From Microbacteriaceae bacterium PS02332 (GTDB lineage: Bacteria; Actinomycetota; Actinomycetes; Actinomycetales; Microbacteriaceae): a stretch of 64,000 bases of DNA. The position numbers and the translations under genes were made by a program. Positions 1 to 9,521 of the stretch are shown here, piece after piece. Numbering within the stretch: position 1 is the stretch's first letter; every line of letters starts with the position of its first letter. Below the pieces are notes generated by a model. It was given only the letters and a program-made list of their open reading frames with translations. It was not told the DNA's origin and made no database searches. The stretch lies in contig JASCOJ010000001.1 in NCBI GenBank assembly GCA_029959645.1, forward strand, positions 1-64,000, written 5' to 3'.

Positions 1-190
1 CGGGTGCGCCTGCAGGGACAGCGGCGCCGCCGCGGCGAGGACCTTGAGCAGGAACGGCAGCCCGGTCCGGCCGGCGCCGCGCGCGGTCGTCGGCTCGGCG
101 GGGGTCCCGTCGCGGCCGGGGTACGCCCCCCCCCCCGGCCGGCGGGCCCCCCCGCGGCGCCCCGGCCCCCCGCGGCCGCCCCCCCCCCCC
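1..190. other. Probable assembly artefact: manA fragment decaying to poly-C/G
   Basis: Bases 1-79 match 16306-16384, inside manA and in the same orientation, without a mismatch. Base 80 differs, the match holds to about 101, and then it decays progressively. From about 126 the sequence is runs of C and G broken by a few other bases. This looks like the low-quality tail of a read from manA joined to the end of a contig, not biological DNA. Sequence that fits the neighbouring gene resumes near 190, where a short palindrome (191-202) precedes the hpf stop codon. The gene usually found after hpf, secA, is therefore not visible. Confidence 0.8.
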
Positions 191-211
191 CCACCCGGGT
201 GGCGGACAGCG

Positions 212-916
212 TCAGGCGAGGGCCGGCGCGCTCTCCGCGACGTGGGACGCCGCGGCCTCACCGGCGGCCCCGTCGAGCCCGATCACGCCGTAGTCCCAGC
301 CCTTCCGGCGGTACACGACGCTCGGCCGGTGGGTCTCGGCGTCGACGAAGAGGTAGAAGTCGTGTCCGACGAGCTCCATGTGGTACAGCGCGTCGTCGAC
401 GGTCATCGGGGCGGCCTCGAAGACCTTCTCGCGGATGACGACCGGCGAGTAGGCCTCGTCCTCCTGCTCGTCCTCCGTGTCGACGTCGACCACGGGGACC
501 GCGCCTGTGGCGACGTCGGTGATGAGCTTGCCGTCCGCCGGCACGACGCCGAGGCCCTCGAAGGCCGTCCCGGCGGCCTCGGCCACCGAGGTCGGTCGGT
601 GGTGCCCGCGGTGCACCTTCTTGCGGTCGCGCGCTCGACGCAGCCGTTCGGCGATGCGGGCGAACGCGAGGTCGAACGCGGCGTACTTGTCCGACGCGGC
701 GGACTCGGCGCGGACCAGCGGCCCCGGCCCGACCAGGGTCAGCTCGACGCGGTCCTCGCCCTGCGAGCCGGTGCTCTTCTCGTGGTGACGACTCACCCGC
801 ACCTCGAAGGCGAGGGCCCGGTCGGCGAGCGCGTCGATCTTCTCGGACTTCTGCTCGACGTAGGTCCGGAAACGGTCGGTGACCCCGACGTTGCGGCCTG
901 TGATCGTGACGTCCAT
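212..916 (-). CDS. hpf: Long-form ribosome hibernation promoting factor
   Basis: The 234-residue product has the two-domain plan of long HPF. An N-terminal S30AE domain (about 1-110) binds the 30S decoding region. An acidic linker follows, and a C-terminal dimerisation domain (about 175-230) ends in conserved FYLFVDAETHRPSVVYRR and WDYGVI segments. The family pairs 70S ribosomes into inactive 100S dimers in stationary phase. The ATG at 916 was chosen because the S30AE domain begins directly there (MDVTITGRNVGVTDRF) and a GGAG sits upstream; the open frame upstream is not conserved in character. A TAGCCT hexamer at 978-983 may be its -10 element. Position after mtrAB-lpqB-comF is standard for actinobacteria. 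Confidence 0.96.
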   Translation of the reverse strand: MDVTITGRNVGVTDRFRTYVEQKSEKIDALADRALAFEVRVSRHHEKSTGSQGEDRVELTLVGPGPLVRAESAASDKYAAFDLAFARIAERLRRARDRKKVHRGHHRPTSVAEAAGTAFEGLGVVPADGKLITDVATGAVPVVDVDTEDEQEDEAYSPVVIREKVFEAAPMTVDDALYHMELVGHDFYLFVDAETHRPSVVYRRKGWDYGVIGLDGAAGEAAASHVAESAPALA

Positions 917-1022
917 GGCGGCTCCATCCAGCTTCGGCGGTTCGCCTCCGTCCGGCGAACTCCTGCGCCTTGACGCGAGGCTAGCGCGTCCGACGCCGGT
1001 CGGCACGGCAGGTCCCGGTCCC

Positions 1023-1040
1023 CCGGTGGACACCCACCGG
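1023..1040 (-). terminator. Hairpin after the comF-like gene
   Basis: A perfect 7-bp stem (CCGGTGG/CCACCGG) with a 4-base loop lies downstream of the comF-like gene and upstream of hpf. A second, longer inverted repeat (about 1022-1072) overlaps it. There is no U tract, as is usual in very GC-rich actinobacteria. It may separate hpf transcription from the operon upstream. Confidence 0.4.
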
Positions 1041-1084
1041 ATGCACAGGCGTCACCCGGTGTCCATCCGGGCGCCGGTCACCGG

Positions 1085-1741
1085 TCACCCGTCGACGCTC
1101 GCCACGGCGACGCAGCGGTGCACCCGGCCGCCGGCGGCGCGCACGGCACGGACCGCCTCGGCCATCGTGACGCCGGTGGTGACGACGTCGTCGACGAGGA
1201 CTACGTCACGGGCACCGAGGTGGTCCGCACGGAGCGTCCCGACGGTCGCCGTCACCCGCTCGAGGGCACTGCGCTCCTTCTGGCCGCCGCCGCGCCCGCC
1301 ACCGGGGCCGCCGTGCCGTCGCAGCACGCGGGTGTGCCGGACACCGCCCCGCGCGAGCACGAGCACCACCGGGTCGAAGCCCCGACGCCGTTGTCCACGC
1401 GCCGACGGCGGCACCCGCACGACGACGCAGCCCGGCGGTGCGGCGGCGAGTGCGGCACGGACCGCCGCGCCGGTCCGGAGCGCGAGCGGTGCGACGACGT
1501 CGACGCGTCCGCGGAGCTTCAGCTCGAGCAGGAGCGTCCGGACGAGCCCGCCGTACTCCCAGCCCGCGTCGAGCCGGATGCCCGCGACGAGCCGGGTGCT
1601 CGGCGGGAGCGCGGCGAGCCGGCTCCGGCAGCTGCGACACACGGCCCGGTCCGGAGCGCCGCATCCGAGGCACGCGACGGGCAGGACCAGACCGAGGAGG
1701 GCGCAGGCGGCATCGCGCCACGGGGTCGGTCGGTCGTCCAC
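1085..1741 (-). CDS. ComF-like phosphoribosyltransferase
   Basis: The 218-residue protein has two CxxC-like pairs near its N-terminus (CLGCGAPDRAVCRSC, about 20-35), the zinc-finger region of ComF proteins. The C-terminal half has a type I phosphoribosyltransferase PRPP loop, VVLVDDVVTTGVTM. In naturally competent bacteria ComF supports DNA uptake; in actinobacteria the role is unproven. The GTG at 1741 starts just before the conserved N-terminus, though start choice is uncertain. It lies about 110 bases after lpqB on the same strand and is probably cotranscribed with mtrAB-lpqB. A glycine-rich stretch (GGPGGGRGGG) interrupts the middle of the domain. Confidence 0.85.
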   Translation of the reverse strand: MDDRPTPWRDAACALLGLVLPVACLGCGAPDRAVCRSCRSRLAALPPSTRLVAGIRLDAGWEYGGLVRTLLLELKLRGRVDVVAPLALRTGAAVRAALAAAPPGCVVVRVPPSARGQRRRGFDPVVLVLARGGVRHTRVLRRHGGPGGGRGGGQKERSALERVTATVGTLRADHLGARDVVLVDDVVTTGVTMAEAVRAVRAAGGRVHRCVAVASVDG

Positions 1742-1850
1742 GCGTCGAGCATGACCCGGCCACCCCACGGACGGAGGCGGGACGCAGGAACGGTGGACCG
1801 GCCTCCTGGACGGCCGGCGGTGCAGGGCGGGCCGCAGCCGACCCGTCGGG

Positions 1851-3536
1851 TCAGCGCTGGACGCCGAGCACCGCGGCCTGGACCCCGGTCGTCTCCCAGC
1901 CGACGTTCGTGGACTGGAGGACCGAACCGTCCGCGGTCCGGACGAGCAGCGCACCCCCACTGCCGCCGGCGATCGTCGTGGCACGGCCGTCCGGACGCGT
2001 GAGGGTCGTCGGCTGACCGCCGACCGTCGTGCGGACGACGCTCGTCCCCGTGGGCGTCGTCCCGACGGACGCGACGTCGAGGTCGTCGGTCCAGGCGGCT
2101 CCGACCGGGTCGCCGTCGGCCGCCTGCACGCGGATCGGCGCACCGAGCGCCGTCGGCACGCGGTCCGACCCGCGGGTGATCGCCATCACGTACAGGGCGG
2201 CACCGTCCGCGGTGTCGACGAGGGCGAGCGCACGGGTCGAGTCGCGGGACACCTCGAAGGACACCAGCCGCCCCGCGGGCAGCGGCGAGCGGAGTGGGTG
2301 CGGGTCGCCGCCGAAGCCGTACGCCGTGACCGTGCTCGTCTCCGCGCTCGACGCCACCCAGACGAAGCCCTGGTCGTCCACCGACGGCGGGACGAGACCG
2401 GTCCGGGTGTCCAGGTAGACGTCGCTCTTGCCGCTCCGGACGACGTGCACGCCGTCCGCCGTGCCCACAGCGGCGACGGTGCCCGACGCCGAGAGCGACA
2501 GCGAGTCCGGGTCGAGCTTCGCGACCGCGTCGCTCAGGCCGCTGCCGAGCCGGTCGAGGTCCCCGGAGGACGGCGTCACGAAGCCGACGGCGCCGTCCTG
2601 CACCACGAGCGGCCGGACGTCGACGTCCGGGTCCCGCTGCGCGCTCGTGCCGCTCGAGTCCGGCAGGGCGAGCGGCGCACCCTCCACCGTCAGGTCGACC
2701 GAGGACACGGTCGCGATCGACGACAGGGACGTCGAGAGCTGCTCCCGCATCCGGACCTTCTCGACCGTGTTGGCGCGGAACGCGTCGGCGGAGAGGTCGA
2801 CCTGGGCGCTGCCGTTGTCGATCGTGACGGCGTTCAACGACAGTTGCGTGCCCTCCGGGAACGACGAGACGACCGCGCCCTTCAACCACTCGGAGGGGCC
2901 CGCGAGCAGGGCACTGACCACACGGGTGCTCGTCGACGACCGGTCCAGGAACCACCGCTCGTCCGGCACGAGGTACCGGTAGGTCGGGTCGTAGAAGTAC
3001 AGGGCGTGGGCGGTGAACAGCTGGGTGAAGCGCGGCGGCGACAGGATGATGCCGTCCGGGGCGTACGAGATCCGCCACTGCCCGTCCTGCCGGGTGAACT
3101 GGTAGGTCAGCGTCGAGGAGGTCGGGCGCACCGCCTGCGTGTACTCGCCGTCGCTGTCCAGCGCGGCGCTCGCCGTCAACGTGTACGTGAGCTCCCGGCT
3201 GCCCGCCCGCTCCACGGCGCCCTCGCCGTCGCGCACCGTGACGCTCTGCCGTGGGTTCCACTTCTGCGCGAAGCCGCTGCTGAGGAACTCCCGCGCGACG
3301 GCGTAGTCGTTCTGGGCGCCCGTGGCGGCCTCCACGAACGCCGCGAGGATCTGCTCCTGCGACGCTCCCCGCTCGGGGCCGGAGGGGCGGAGGTCGACCC
3401 CGCCGCCCTGGGACTGGTCGATGATCGACCGGCCGGCGTGCACGTCGCCGGACACCGGGATCGCGGCGCACGCCGTCGTCGCGACGAGGGTGAGGGCGGC
3501 GAGCGCCGTCGCCAGCAGGGTGCGGATGCGGGTCAT
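1851..3536 (-). CDS. lpqB: Lipoprotein LpqB, MtrAB accessory protein
   Basis: The 561-residue protein begins with a lipoprotein signal peptide: a basic start, a hydrophobic core and the lipobox TTAC at about residues 20-23. It carries the GerMN (sporulation/germination-like) domain in the first half and the LpqB beta-propeller region after it. In mycobacteria LpqB sits outside the membrane, binds the MtrB sensor and modulates MtrA phosphorylation. The ATG at 3536 directly precedes the signal peptide; an upstream extension lies inside mtrB and is rejected. The gene starts 8 bases after the mtrB stop codon, as in the conserved mtrA-mtrB-lpqB operon. Confidence 0.95.
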   Translation of the reverse strand: MTRIRTLLATALAALTLVATTACAAIPVSGDVHAGRSIIDQSQGGGVDLRPSGPERGASQEQILAAFVEAATGAQNDYAVAREFLSSGFAQKWNPRQSVTVRDGEGAVERAGSRELTYTLTASAALDSDGEYTQAVRPTSSTLTYQFTRQDGQWRISYAPDGIILSPPRFTQLFTAHALYFYDPTYRYLVPDERWFLDRSSTSTRVVSALLAGPSEWLKGAVVSSFPEGTQLSLNAVTIDNGSAQVDLSADAFRANTVEKVRMREQLSTSLSSIATVSSVDLTVEGAPLALPDSSGTSAQRDPDVDVRPLVVQDGAVGFVTPSSGDLDRLGSGLSDAVAKLDPDSLSLSASGTVAAVGTADGVHVVRSGKSDVYLDTRTGLVPPSVDDQGFVWVASSAETSTVTAYGFGGDPHPLRSPLPAGRLVSFEVSRDSTRALALVDTADGAALYVMAITRGSDRVPTALGAPIRVQAADGDPVGAAWTDDLDVASVGTTPTGTSVVRTTVGGQPTTLTRPDGRATTIAGGSGGALLVRTADGSVLQSTNVGWETTGVQAAVLGVQR

Positions 3537-3544
3537 GTCGGTCC

Positions 3545-5200
3545 TCACGTCACGGACGGTCCGTCGTAGGGTTCCCCGAGCTCGGGCAGCGGGATCGCGG
3601 AGGTCGGGGTGGCGTCCTCGTGACGCCGCGGCAGCGTGAGCACGAACGCCGATCCCTCCCCGGCACGGGACCACACGTCGATGCGTCCGCCGTGCAGCTG
3701 CGCGTCACCCAGGCTGATCGCGAGCCCGAGTCCGGTGCCGCCGATGGTGCGCTTGCGGCTCGGGTCGGCCCGCCAGAACCGGTCGAACACGCGGGCGGCG
3801 TCCTCCGGCGGCATGCCGACACCGCGGTCGCGGACGGCCACGGCGACGGACCGGGCGTCGCTGTCCACCACGACGTCGACCGGGCGGGCCTCCCCGTGCT
3901 CGACGGCGTTCCCCACGAGGTTCCGGAGGATCCGCCGGATCCGCCGGGCGTCCAGCTGCATCGTGGTGTGCCCGCCCGGCGTGCTCAGCCGCAGGTCGAC
4001 CCCCATGCGCTCGGCGAGCGGTCGGAACTCGTCGACGATGTCGGCGGCGAGCGCTGCCGGCACGACCGGCTCGGTCTCGAGTTCGACCGCCTGCGCGTCG
4101 TACCGCGAGATCTCGAGGAGGTCGGCGAGGAGCAGCTCGAAGCGGTCGACCTGCGCGTGCAGGAGCTCGGCGGACCGGCTGGCGGCCGGCTCGAAGGCGT
4201 GCCGGGCGTCGTAGAGCAGGTCGCCGGCGAGCCGGATGGTCGTCAGCGGTGTCCGGAGCTCGTGGGACACGTCGGACACGAAGCGCTGCTGCACGCGCGA
4301 CAGCTCGGCGAGCTGCGTGATCTGCCGGCTGACCGCGTCGGCCATGTCGTTGAAGCTCCTGGCCAGGGTGGCGATGTCGTCGTCGCCGCGCACCGGGATG
4401 CGCTCATCGAGCCGGCCGGCGGCGATCTTCCGACTCGTCTCCGCCGCACCGCGGATCGGCACGACCACGAGCCGGACCACGAGCGAGGTCACGAGGGCGA
4501 TGAGCACGACGAGCGCGACGCCGCCGATCGCCAGGGTCTGGGACACGAAGTCGAGGGTCTTCTGCGCGTCGGACAGGTCGTAGACCAGGTACAGCTCGTA
4601 CTGCCCGGCCGAGGGCACCTGGAGCGTCGAACCGACGGCGAGGCCGGGGGTCCGGCTGCCGTCCCGGACGAGCAGCACGGGCTGGAGGCTGAGCTTGCCG
4701 GTGTCGCGGGCGACCTCACGGCGGAGCGCGTCGGTGATCACCGCGTCCGGGAACCCGCGGCTCGCGGAGTTCTGCAGGGACTGCGGCGACGAGCGTCCGG
4801 GGGTCCGCTCGATCGCGATCGCGGTCCCGCCGGGGCTCGTCGTGTTCGACAGGATCGCCTGCTGCGCCTGGTTCTGCAGGGTCTCGAGTTCGGACTGGTT
4901 GTTGTCCTCGGCGGCCGTCGCGGCGTCGAAGATGCTCTGCGCCACCACCGTCGCACGGGCCGACTCGGCCTCGATCTGGTCGCGCCGCTGGGAGTAGACG
5001 TTCGTCGAGATGCTGACCATCACCGCGGTGCCGATGATGACGACCGCGAGACCGGTGGTCGCCATCGTGATGGCCACCGAGCGGACCATGAGCGACCGGC
5101 GCCAGAGGTAGGCCACGCCGCGCCATGTCCGGCGGGCAGCGGTGCGGACCCGTCGGCGGACCCGGCGGGACGACATCGGTCCCGAGGACGACGACGGCAC
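3545..5200 (-). CDS. mtrB: Sensor histidine kinase MtrB
   Basis: The 551-residue protein has a membrane segment near residues 40-65, an extracytoplasmic sensor region, and a second membrane segment near 225-250. A HAMP domain follows, then a HisKA domain with the H box SDVSHELRTPLTTIR, and an ATPase domain with N box (LRNLVGNAVEHG), G1 (RDRGVGM) and G2 (GGTGLGLAIS). It phosphorylates MtrA in response to cell-envelope or osmotic state. GTG at 5200 follows the mtrA stop by 6 bases; an ATG at 5176 is the alternative start. Neither has a clear ribosome binding site, so translation may rely on coupling to mtrA. Confidence 0.95.
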   Translation of the reverse strand: MPSSSSGPMSSRRVRRRVRTAARRTWRGVAYLWRRSLMVRSVAITMATTGLAVVIIGTAVMVSISTNVYSQRRDQIEAESARATVVAQSIFDAATAAEDNNQSELETLQNQAQQAILSNTTSPGGTAIAIERTPGRSSPQSLQNSASRGFPDAVITDALRREVARDTGKLSLQPVLLVRDGSRTPGLAVGSTLQVPSAGQYELYLVYDLSDAQKTLDFVSQTLAIGGVALVVLIALVTSLVVRLVVVPIRGAAETSRKIAAGRLDERIPVRGDDDIATLARSFNDMADAVSRQITQLAELSRVQQRFVSDVSHELRTPLTTIRLAGDLLYDARHAFEPAASRSAELLHAQVDRFELLLADLLEISRYDAQAVELETEPVVPAALAADIVDEFRPLAERMGVDLRLSTPGGHTTMQLDARRIRRILRNLVGNAVEHGEARPVDVVVDSDARSVAVAVRDRGVGMPPEDAARVFDRFWRADPSRKRTIGGTGLGLAISLGDAQLHGGRIDVWSRAGEGSAFVLTLPRRHEDATPTSAIPLPELGEPYDGPSVT

Positions 5201-5206
5201 GTCGGG

Positions 5207-5884
5207 TCAGCCCTGGGCGCCGGCCCGGTACCCCACGCCGCGGACCGTCGTGACGATGCGCGGGTTGTCCGGGTCGTGCTCGATCTTCGCGCGCAACCGC
5301 TGCACGTGCACGTTCACCAGCCGGGTGTCCGCCTTGTAGTGGTAGCCCCACACCTGCTCGAGGAGCATCTCGCGGGTGAACACCTGGTTCGGCTTCTCGG
5401 CGAGCGCGCGGAGCAGGTCGAACTCGAGCGGCGTCAGCGCGATCGGGGCGTCCCCGCGGCGGACCTCGTGGCCCGGGACGTCCACGACGAGGTCGCCGAC
5501 GTGCAGGACGGTGGCGTCGGACGCGGTCGGCCGCAGCCGGGTCTTGATCCGCGCGACGAGCTCCTTCGGGTTGAACGGCTTGACGACGTAGTCGTCGGCA
5601 CCGTTCTCCAGTCCGGCCACCACGTCTGCGGTGTCGCTCTTGGCCGTGAGCATGATGATGGGCGTCCCGCTGTCGGCGCGGATCCGTCGGCAGACCTCGA
5701 TGCCGTCGATCCCGGGCAGCATGACGTCGAGCAGCACCAGGTCCGGCTTCGTGGCGTGGAAGGCGTCCACGGCGTCGTTGCCGTCCGCGCTGAAGTCGGC
5801 GTCGTAGCCCTCGGAGCGGAGGACGATGCCGATCATCTCGGCGAGGGCCTGGTCGTCGTCGACGACGAGGATGCGCGGTGTCAT
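5207..5884 (-). CDS. mtrA: DNA-binding response regulator MtrA
   Basis: The 225-residue OmpR-family regulator has a receiver domain (1-120) with acidic pocket VVDDD, phosphoacceptor Asp53 in LVLLDVMLPG, and Lys in YVVKPF. A winged-helix domain (130-225) ends in the typical RLRAKIEHDP..RIVTTVRGVGYRAG. MtrA controls cell-wall, division and osmotic genes in actinobacteria and is often essential. The ATG at 5884 has GGAAG about 10 bases upstream. It is the first gene of the mtrA-mtrB-lpqB operon and is divergent from the alcohol dehydrogenase; the 165-base gap must hold both promoters, but I could not name a convincing -35/-10 pair for either. Confidence 0.97.
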   Translation of the reverse strand: MTPRILVVDDDQALAEMIGIVLRSEGYDADFSADGNDAVDAFHATKPDLVLLDVMLPGIDGIEVCRRIRADSGTPIIMLTAKSDTADVVAGLENGADDYVVKPFNPKELVARIKTRLRPTASDATVLHVGDLVVDVPGHEVRRGDAPIALTPLEFDLLRALAEKPNQVFTREMLLEQVWGYHYKADTRLVNVHVQRLRAKIEHDPDNPRIVTTVRGVGYRAGAQG

Positions 5885-6049
5885 GGGATCGGGACTTCCG
5901 TGGTGCGGGCAGCGGCGACCCGGGCGGTCGCTCCCGCTCACGATAGCCGAGGACGTCACAGGACGAGGGAGCACACTGGGACGGCGGACGAAGAGCGACA
6001 TGTGTCGTGCATCTCGCACACCCGCCTCCGTGCGCAGGAAGGCCGCACC

Positions 6050-7096
6050 ATGAAGGCGCTCCGCTACGTCCAGATCGGCGAACCCCCCGTGGTCGTCGAC
6101 GTCCCCGTCCCCGAACCGGGCCCCGGGCAGGTGCTGCTCAAGGTCACGGCGGGCGGCGTCTGCCACTCCGACGACTACGTCATGGGTCTGTCGGAGGAGG
6201 AGTACACCGCCGCCGGCTACCCGCTGCCGATGACCCTCGGCCACGAGGGCGCCGGGGTCGTCCACCAGCTCGGCGCCGGCGTCGAGACCACCCTGCAGGT
6301 CGGGGACGCCGTCGCGGTCTACGGGCCGTGGGGCTGCGGGACGTGCCACAACTGCGCGAAGGGCTGGGAGAACTACTGCACGAACGCGGCCGCGCTCGGC
6401 ATCCGTCCGCCCGGCCTCGGCGCCCAGGGGTCCATGGCCGAGTACATGATCGTCGACGACCCGCGCCACCTCGTCCCGCTCGGCGACCTCGACCCGGTGC
6501 AGAACGTCTCGCTGACCGACGCGGGCCTGACGCCGTACCACGCGATCAAGCGCTCCCTGCCGAAGCTCGGCGCGGGTACGTCCGCGGTCGTCATCGGCTC
6601 CGGTGGGCTCGGGCACGTCGGCATCCAGATCCTCAAGGCCCTCTCAGGTGCCACGGTGATCGTGCTCGACGTCTCGGAGGAGAAGCTCGAGCTGGCCCGC
6701 CACGTCGGCGCCGACGTCACGCTGATCAGCGACGCCGACGCCGCCGCCGCGATCCGGGAGCATACCGGAGGGCTCGGCGCGGACGCCGTGTTCGACTTCG
6801 TCGGCGCCGACCCGACGATCGCCACCGCCGTCGCCGTGGCCGGCATCGACGCGGACGTCACGATCGTCGGCATCGGCGGTGGCACCGCGACGATCGGCTT
6901 CGGCACGATCGCCTACGACGCCGCGGTCCGCGTGCCGTACTGGGGATCGCGCAGCGAGCTCATCGAGGTGCTCGACCTCGCCCGCGCCGGCAAGATCGAC
7001 GTCGAGACGCAGACCTACTCGCTCGACGACGGCCCGCAGGCCTACGCCGACCTCGCCGCGAGCACGATCCGCGGGCGCGCGGTCATCGTCCCGTAG
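6050..7096 (+). CDS. Zinc-dependent alcohol dehydrogenase, MDR family
   Basis: The 348-residue medium-chain dehydrogenase has the catalytic-zinc cysteine in GVCHSDDY, the GHEGAGVV motif, and a structural-zinc loop with four cysteines (CGTCHNC..WENYC, about 93-109). The NAD(P)-binding Rossmann fold has GSGGLGHVG near 184-192. It should oxidise alcohols or reduce aldehydes; the substrate cannot be told. The ATG at 6050 has a good AGGAAGG ribosome binding site at 6036-6042. It stands alone between divergent mtrA and convergent ahcY, followed by a strong hairpin, so it is probably monocistronic. Confidence 0.92.
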   Translation: MKALRYVQIGEPPVVVDVPVPEPGPGQVLLKVTAGGVCHSDDYVMGLSEEEYTAAGYPLPMTLGHEGAGVVHQLGAGVETTLQVGDAVAVYGPWGCGTCHNCAKGWENYCTNAAALGIRPPGLGAQGSMAEYMIVDDPRHLVPLGDLDPVQNVSLTDAGLTPYHAIKRSLPKLGAGTSAVVIGSGGLGHVGIQILKALSGATVIVLDVSEEKLELARHVGADVTLISDADAAAAIREHTGGLGADAVFDFVGADPTIATAVAVAGIDADVTIVGIGGGTATIGFGTIAYDAAVRVPYWGSRSELIEVLDLARAGKIDVETQTYSLDDGPQAYADLAASTIRGRAVIVP

Positions 7097-7126
7097 CGCA
7101 GGCGCACGGGCACGGCCCGGATGCAA

Positions 7127-7164
7127 CACGGCCCGGACGCCGCAGCAGCGGGGTCCGGGCCGTG
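7127..7164. terminator. Bidirectional terminator between alcohol dehydrogenase and ahcY
   Basis: A perfect 11-bp stem (CACGGCCCGGA at 7127-7137 and its complement at 7154-7164) encloses a 16-base loop. It lies between two convergent genes and can serve both strands. Confidence 0.8.
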
Positions 7165-7181
7165 TGGCGACGTGGTGCGGC

Positions 7182-8660
<1,479 letters not shown>

Positions 8661-8706
8661 GTCGGCCAGTCTTCCACGCGGGGCCCGTGGCGGACCTGGA
8701 GCGCGC

Positions 8707-8762
8707 CTCCCGGCTCGACCCGACCTGCCGGACGGGAGGCCAGACCCGACCCCGGTGGGTCG
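8707..8762 (-). terminator. Hairpins after the DUF3499 gene
   Basis: Just past the DUF3499 stop codon is a 6-bp stem with a 4-base loop (CGACCC at 8747-8752 with GGGTCG at 8757-8762). A wider 7-bp stem (8707-8713 with 8733-8739) follows. There is no U tract. They lie between DUF3499 and ahcY, both on the minus strand. Confidence 0.4.
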
Positions 8763-8769
8763 GCGCCGG

Positions 8770-8994
8770 TCAGTCGCCGGTGCGGTCCGGCCGTCGCAAC
8801 GGCTCCCGCCGGACGACCTGCCACCCGCGCGGGACGCGGAGCGACGCGGCGTGCCGCGCGCAGAGGTCGTACCCGTGCGGCTCGACCCGTGTGGAGAGCG
8901 GGCCGACGACGACCATCGAGTCGCCGTAGTCGTACGTCAGGGTCGACGAGGCGCTCGCGCCACACGCGACCTTGCAGCAGATGCGGACGTCCAT
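8770..8994 (-). CDS. DUF3499 family cysteine-rich protein
   Basis: The 74-residue protein has an N-terminal CCKVAC cluster, the block [19 protein letters not shown], and [13 protein letters not shown] followed by PRGWQVVR. These blocks define DUF3499, a small actinobacterial family. The Cys and His spacing suggests one bound metal, probably zinc, but no function is known. In mycobacteria it sits beside whiB2 and a metallopeptidase-like gene, as here. ATG at 8994 directly precedes the first conserved cysteines. A TAGGGT (9005-9010, minus) ten bases upstream would give an almost leaderless transcript. Confidence 0.88.
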   Translation of the reverse strand: MDVRICCKVACGASASSTLTYDYGDSMVVVGPLSTRVEPHGYDLCARHAASLRVPRGWQVVRREPLRRPDRTGD

Positions 8995-9004
8995 ACCGCG
9001 GTCG

Positions 9005-9043
9005 ACCCTACCGGCCACCGCCCGCGAGACCGCCGCGTACGAT
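9005..9043. promoter_or_regulatory. Divergent -10 elements, DUF3499 and metallopeptidase-like gene
   Basis: On the minus strand TAGGGT (9005-9010) lies ten bases before the DUF3499 ATG. On the plus strand TACGAT (9038-9043) lies six bases before the ATG at 9050. Both placements imply transcripts with almost no leader. No -35 element is recognisable for either. Confidence 0.5.
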
Positions 9044-9049
9044 GGCCCG

Positions 9050-9490
9050 ATGCGACGCAAGCCCCGTCTCGTCCCGCCGGTCGACCGCGCACGAGGACGC
9101 TCCCGGCACGGACGCGGGTACCGCTCGAGTGTCACCGGGCCGGACCTGGCGCCGGTGATCACCCGCGCTGAGGCGTTCGACCGCATCGTCGGCGACACCG
9201 CGCACTACCTCGTCGGGCTCTGGCCCGAGGAGCTCCGGGGCGTCGTCTTCCAGGTGGCGGACATGCCCACCGACCAGGCGCTCCCCGACCGGCTCCCCCG
9301 GTGGCGGGTGCAGGCGGACGAGCAGCGCGTCACCGTGTTCCGGATCCCCGTCGAGCGGGTCACGCACAGCCCGGAGAAGGACGACGTCGACCGCCGGATC
9401 GCCGTCGAGACGGCGGTCTTCCGGGCCGTCGCCGAACTGCTCGACAAGGACCCGTGGGACCTCGCTCCGGACCGCTACCGGCACTGGTGA
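9050..9490 (+). CDS. Metallopeptidase-family-like protein without a visible zinc motif
   Basis: The 146-residue protein begins with a basic tail of about 28 residues, then a compact fold resembling the 'minimal zincin' metallopeptidase family annotated beside DUF3499 in many actinobacteria. Where that family has HExxH, this protein reads RIAVETAVFRAVAELL, so I see no zinc-binding motif and catalysis is doubtful. It ends in a conserved-looking DPWDLAPDRYRHW. It is divergent from DUF3499 and convergent with the DUF5719 gene. The start follows a leaderless-type -10 by six bases. Function is unknown. Confidence 0.75.
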   Translation: MRRKPRLVPPVDRARGRSRHGRGYRSSVTGPDLAPVITRAEAFDRIVGDTAHYLVGLWPEELRGVVFQVADMPTDQALPDRLPRWRVQADEQRVTVFRIPVERVTHSPEKDDVDRRIAVETAVFRAVAELLDKDPWDLAPDRYRHW

Positions 9491-9521
9491 GCCGAGCGGG
9501 GCGCGCCGGCCACCGGGACGG

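Noticed and set aside
1-438. An Arg/Pro-rich open frame crossing the left edge
   Set aside because: It consists of the manA-like fragment, poly-C sequence and the antisense of hpf.
3620-7096. A 1158-codon open frame on the plus strand
   Set aside because: It runs antisense through mtrB and mtrA and only its last part, from 6050, is the alcohol dehydrogenase. The upstream product is low complexity, as expected from the opposite strand of GC-rich codons.
8661-8769. Possible SAH riboswitch before ahcY
   Set aside because: The 109-base gap holds hairpins belonging to the end of the DUF3499 gene, and I could not find the conserved SAH riboswitch core. ahcY appears nearly leaderless.
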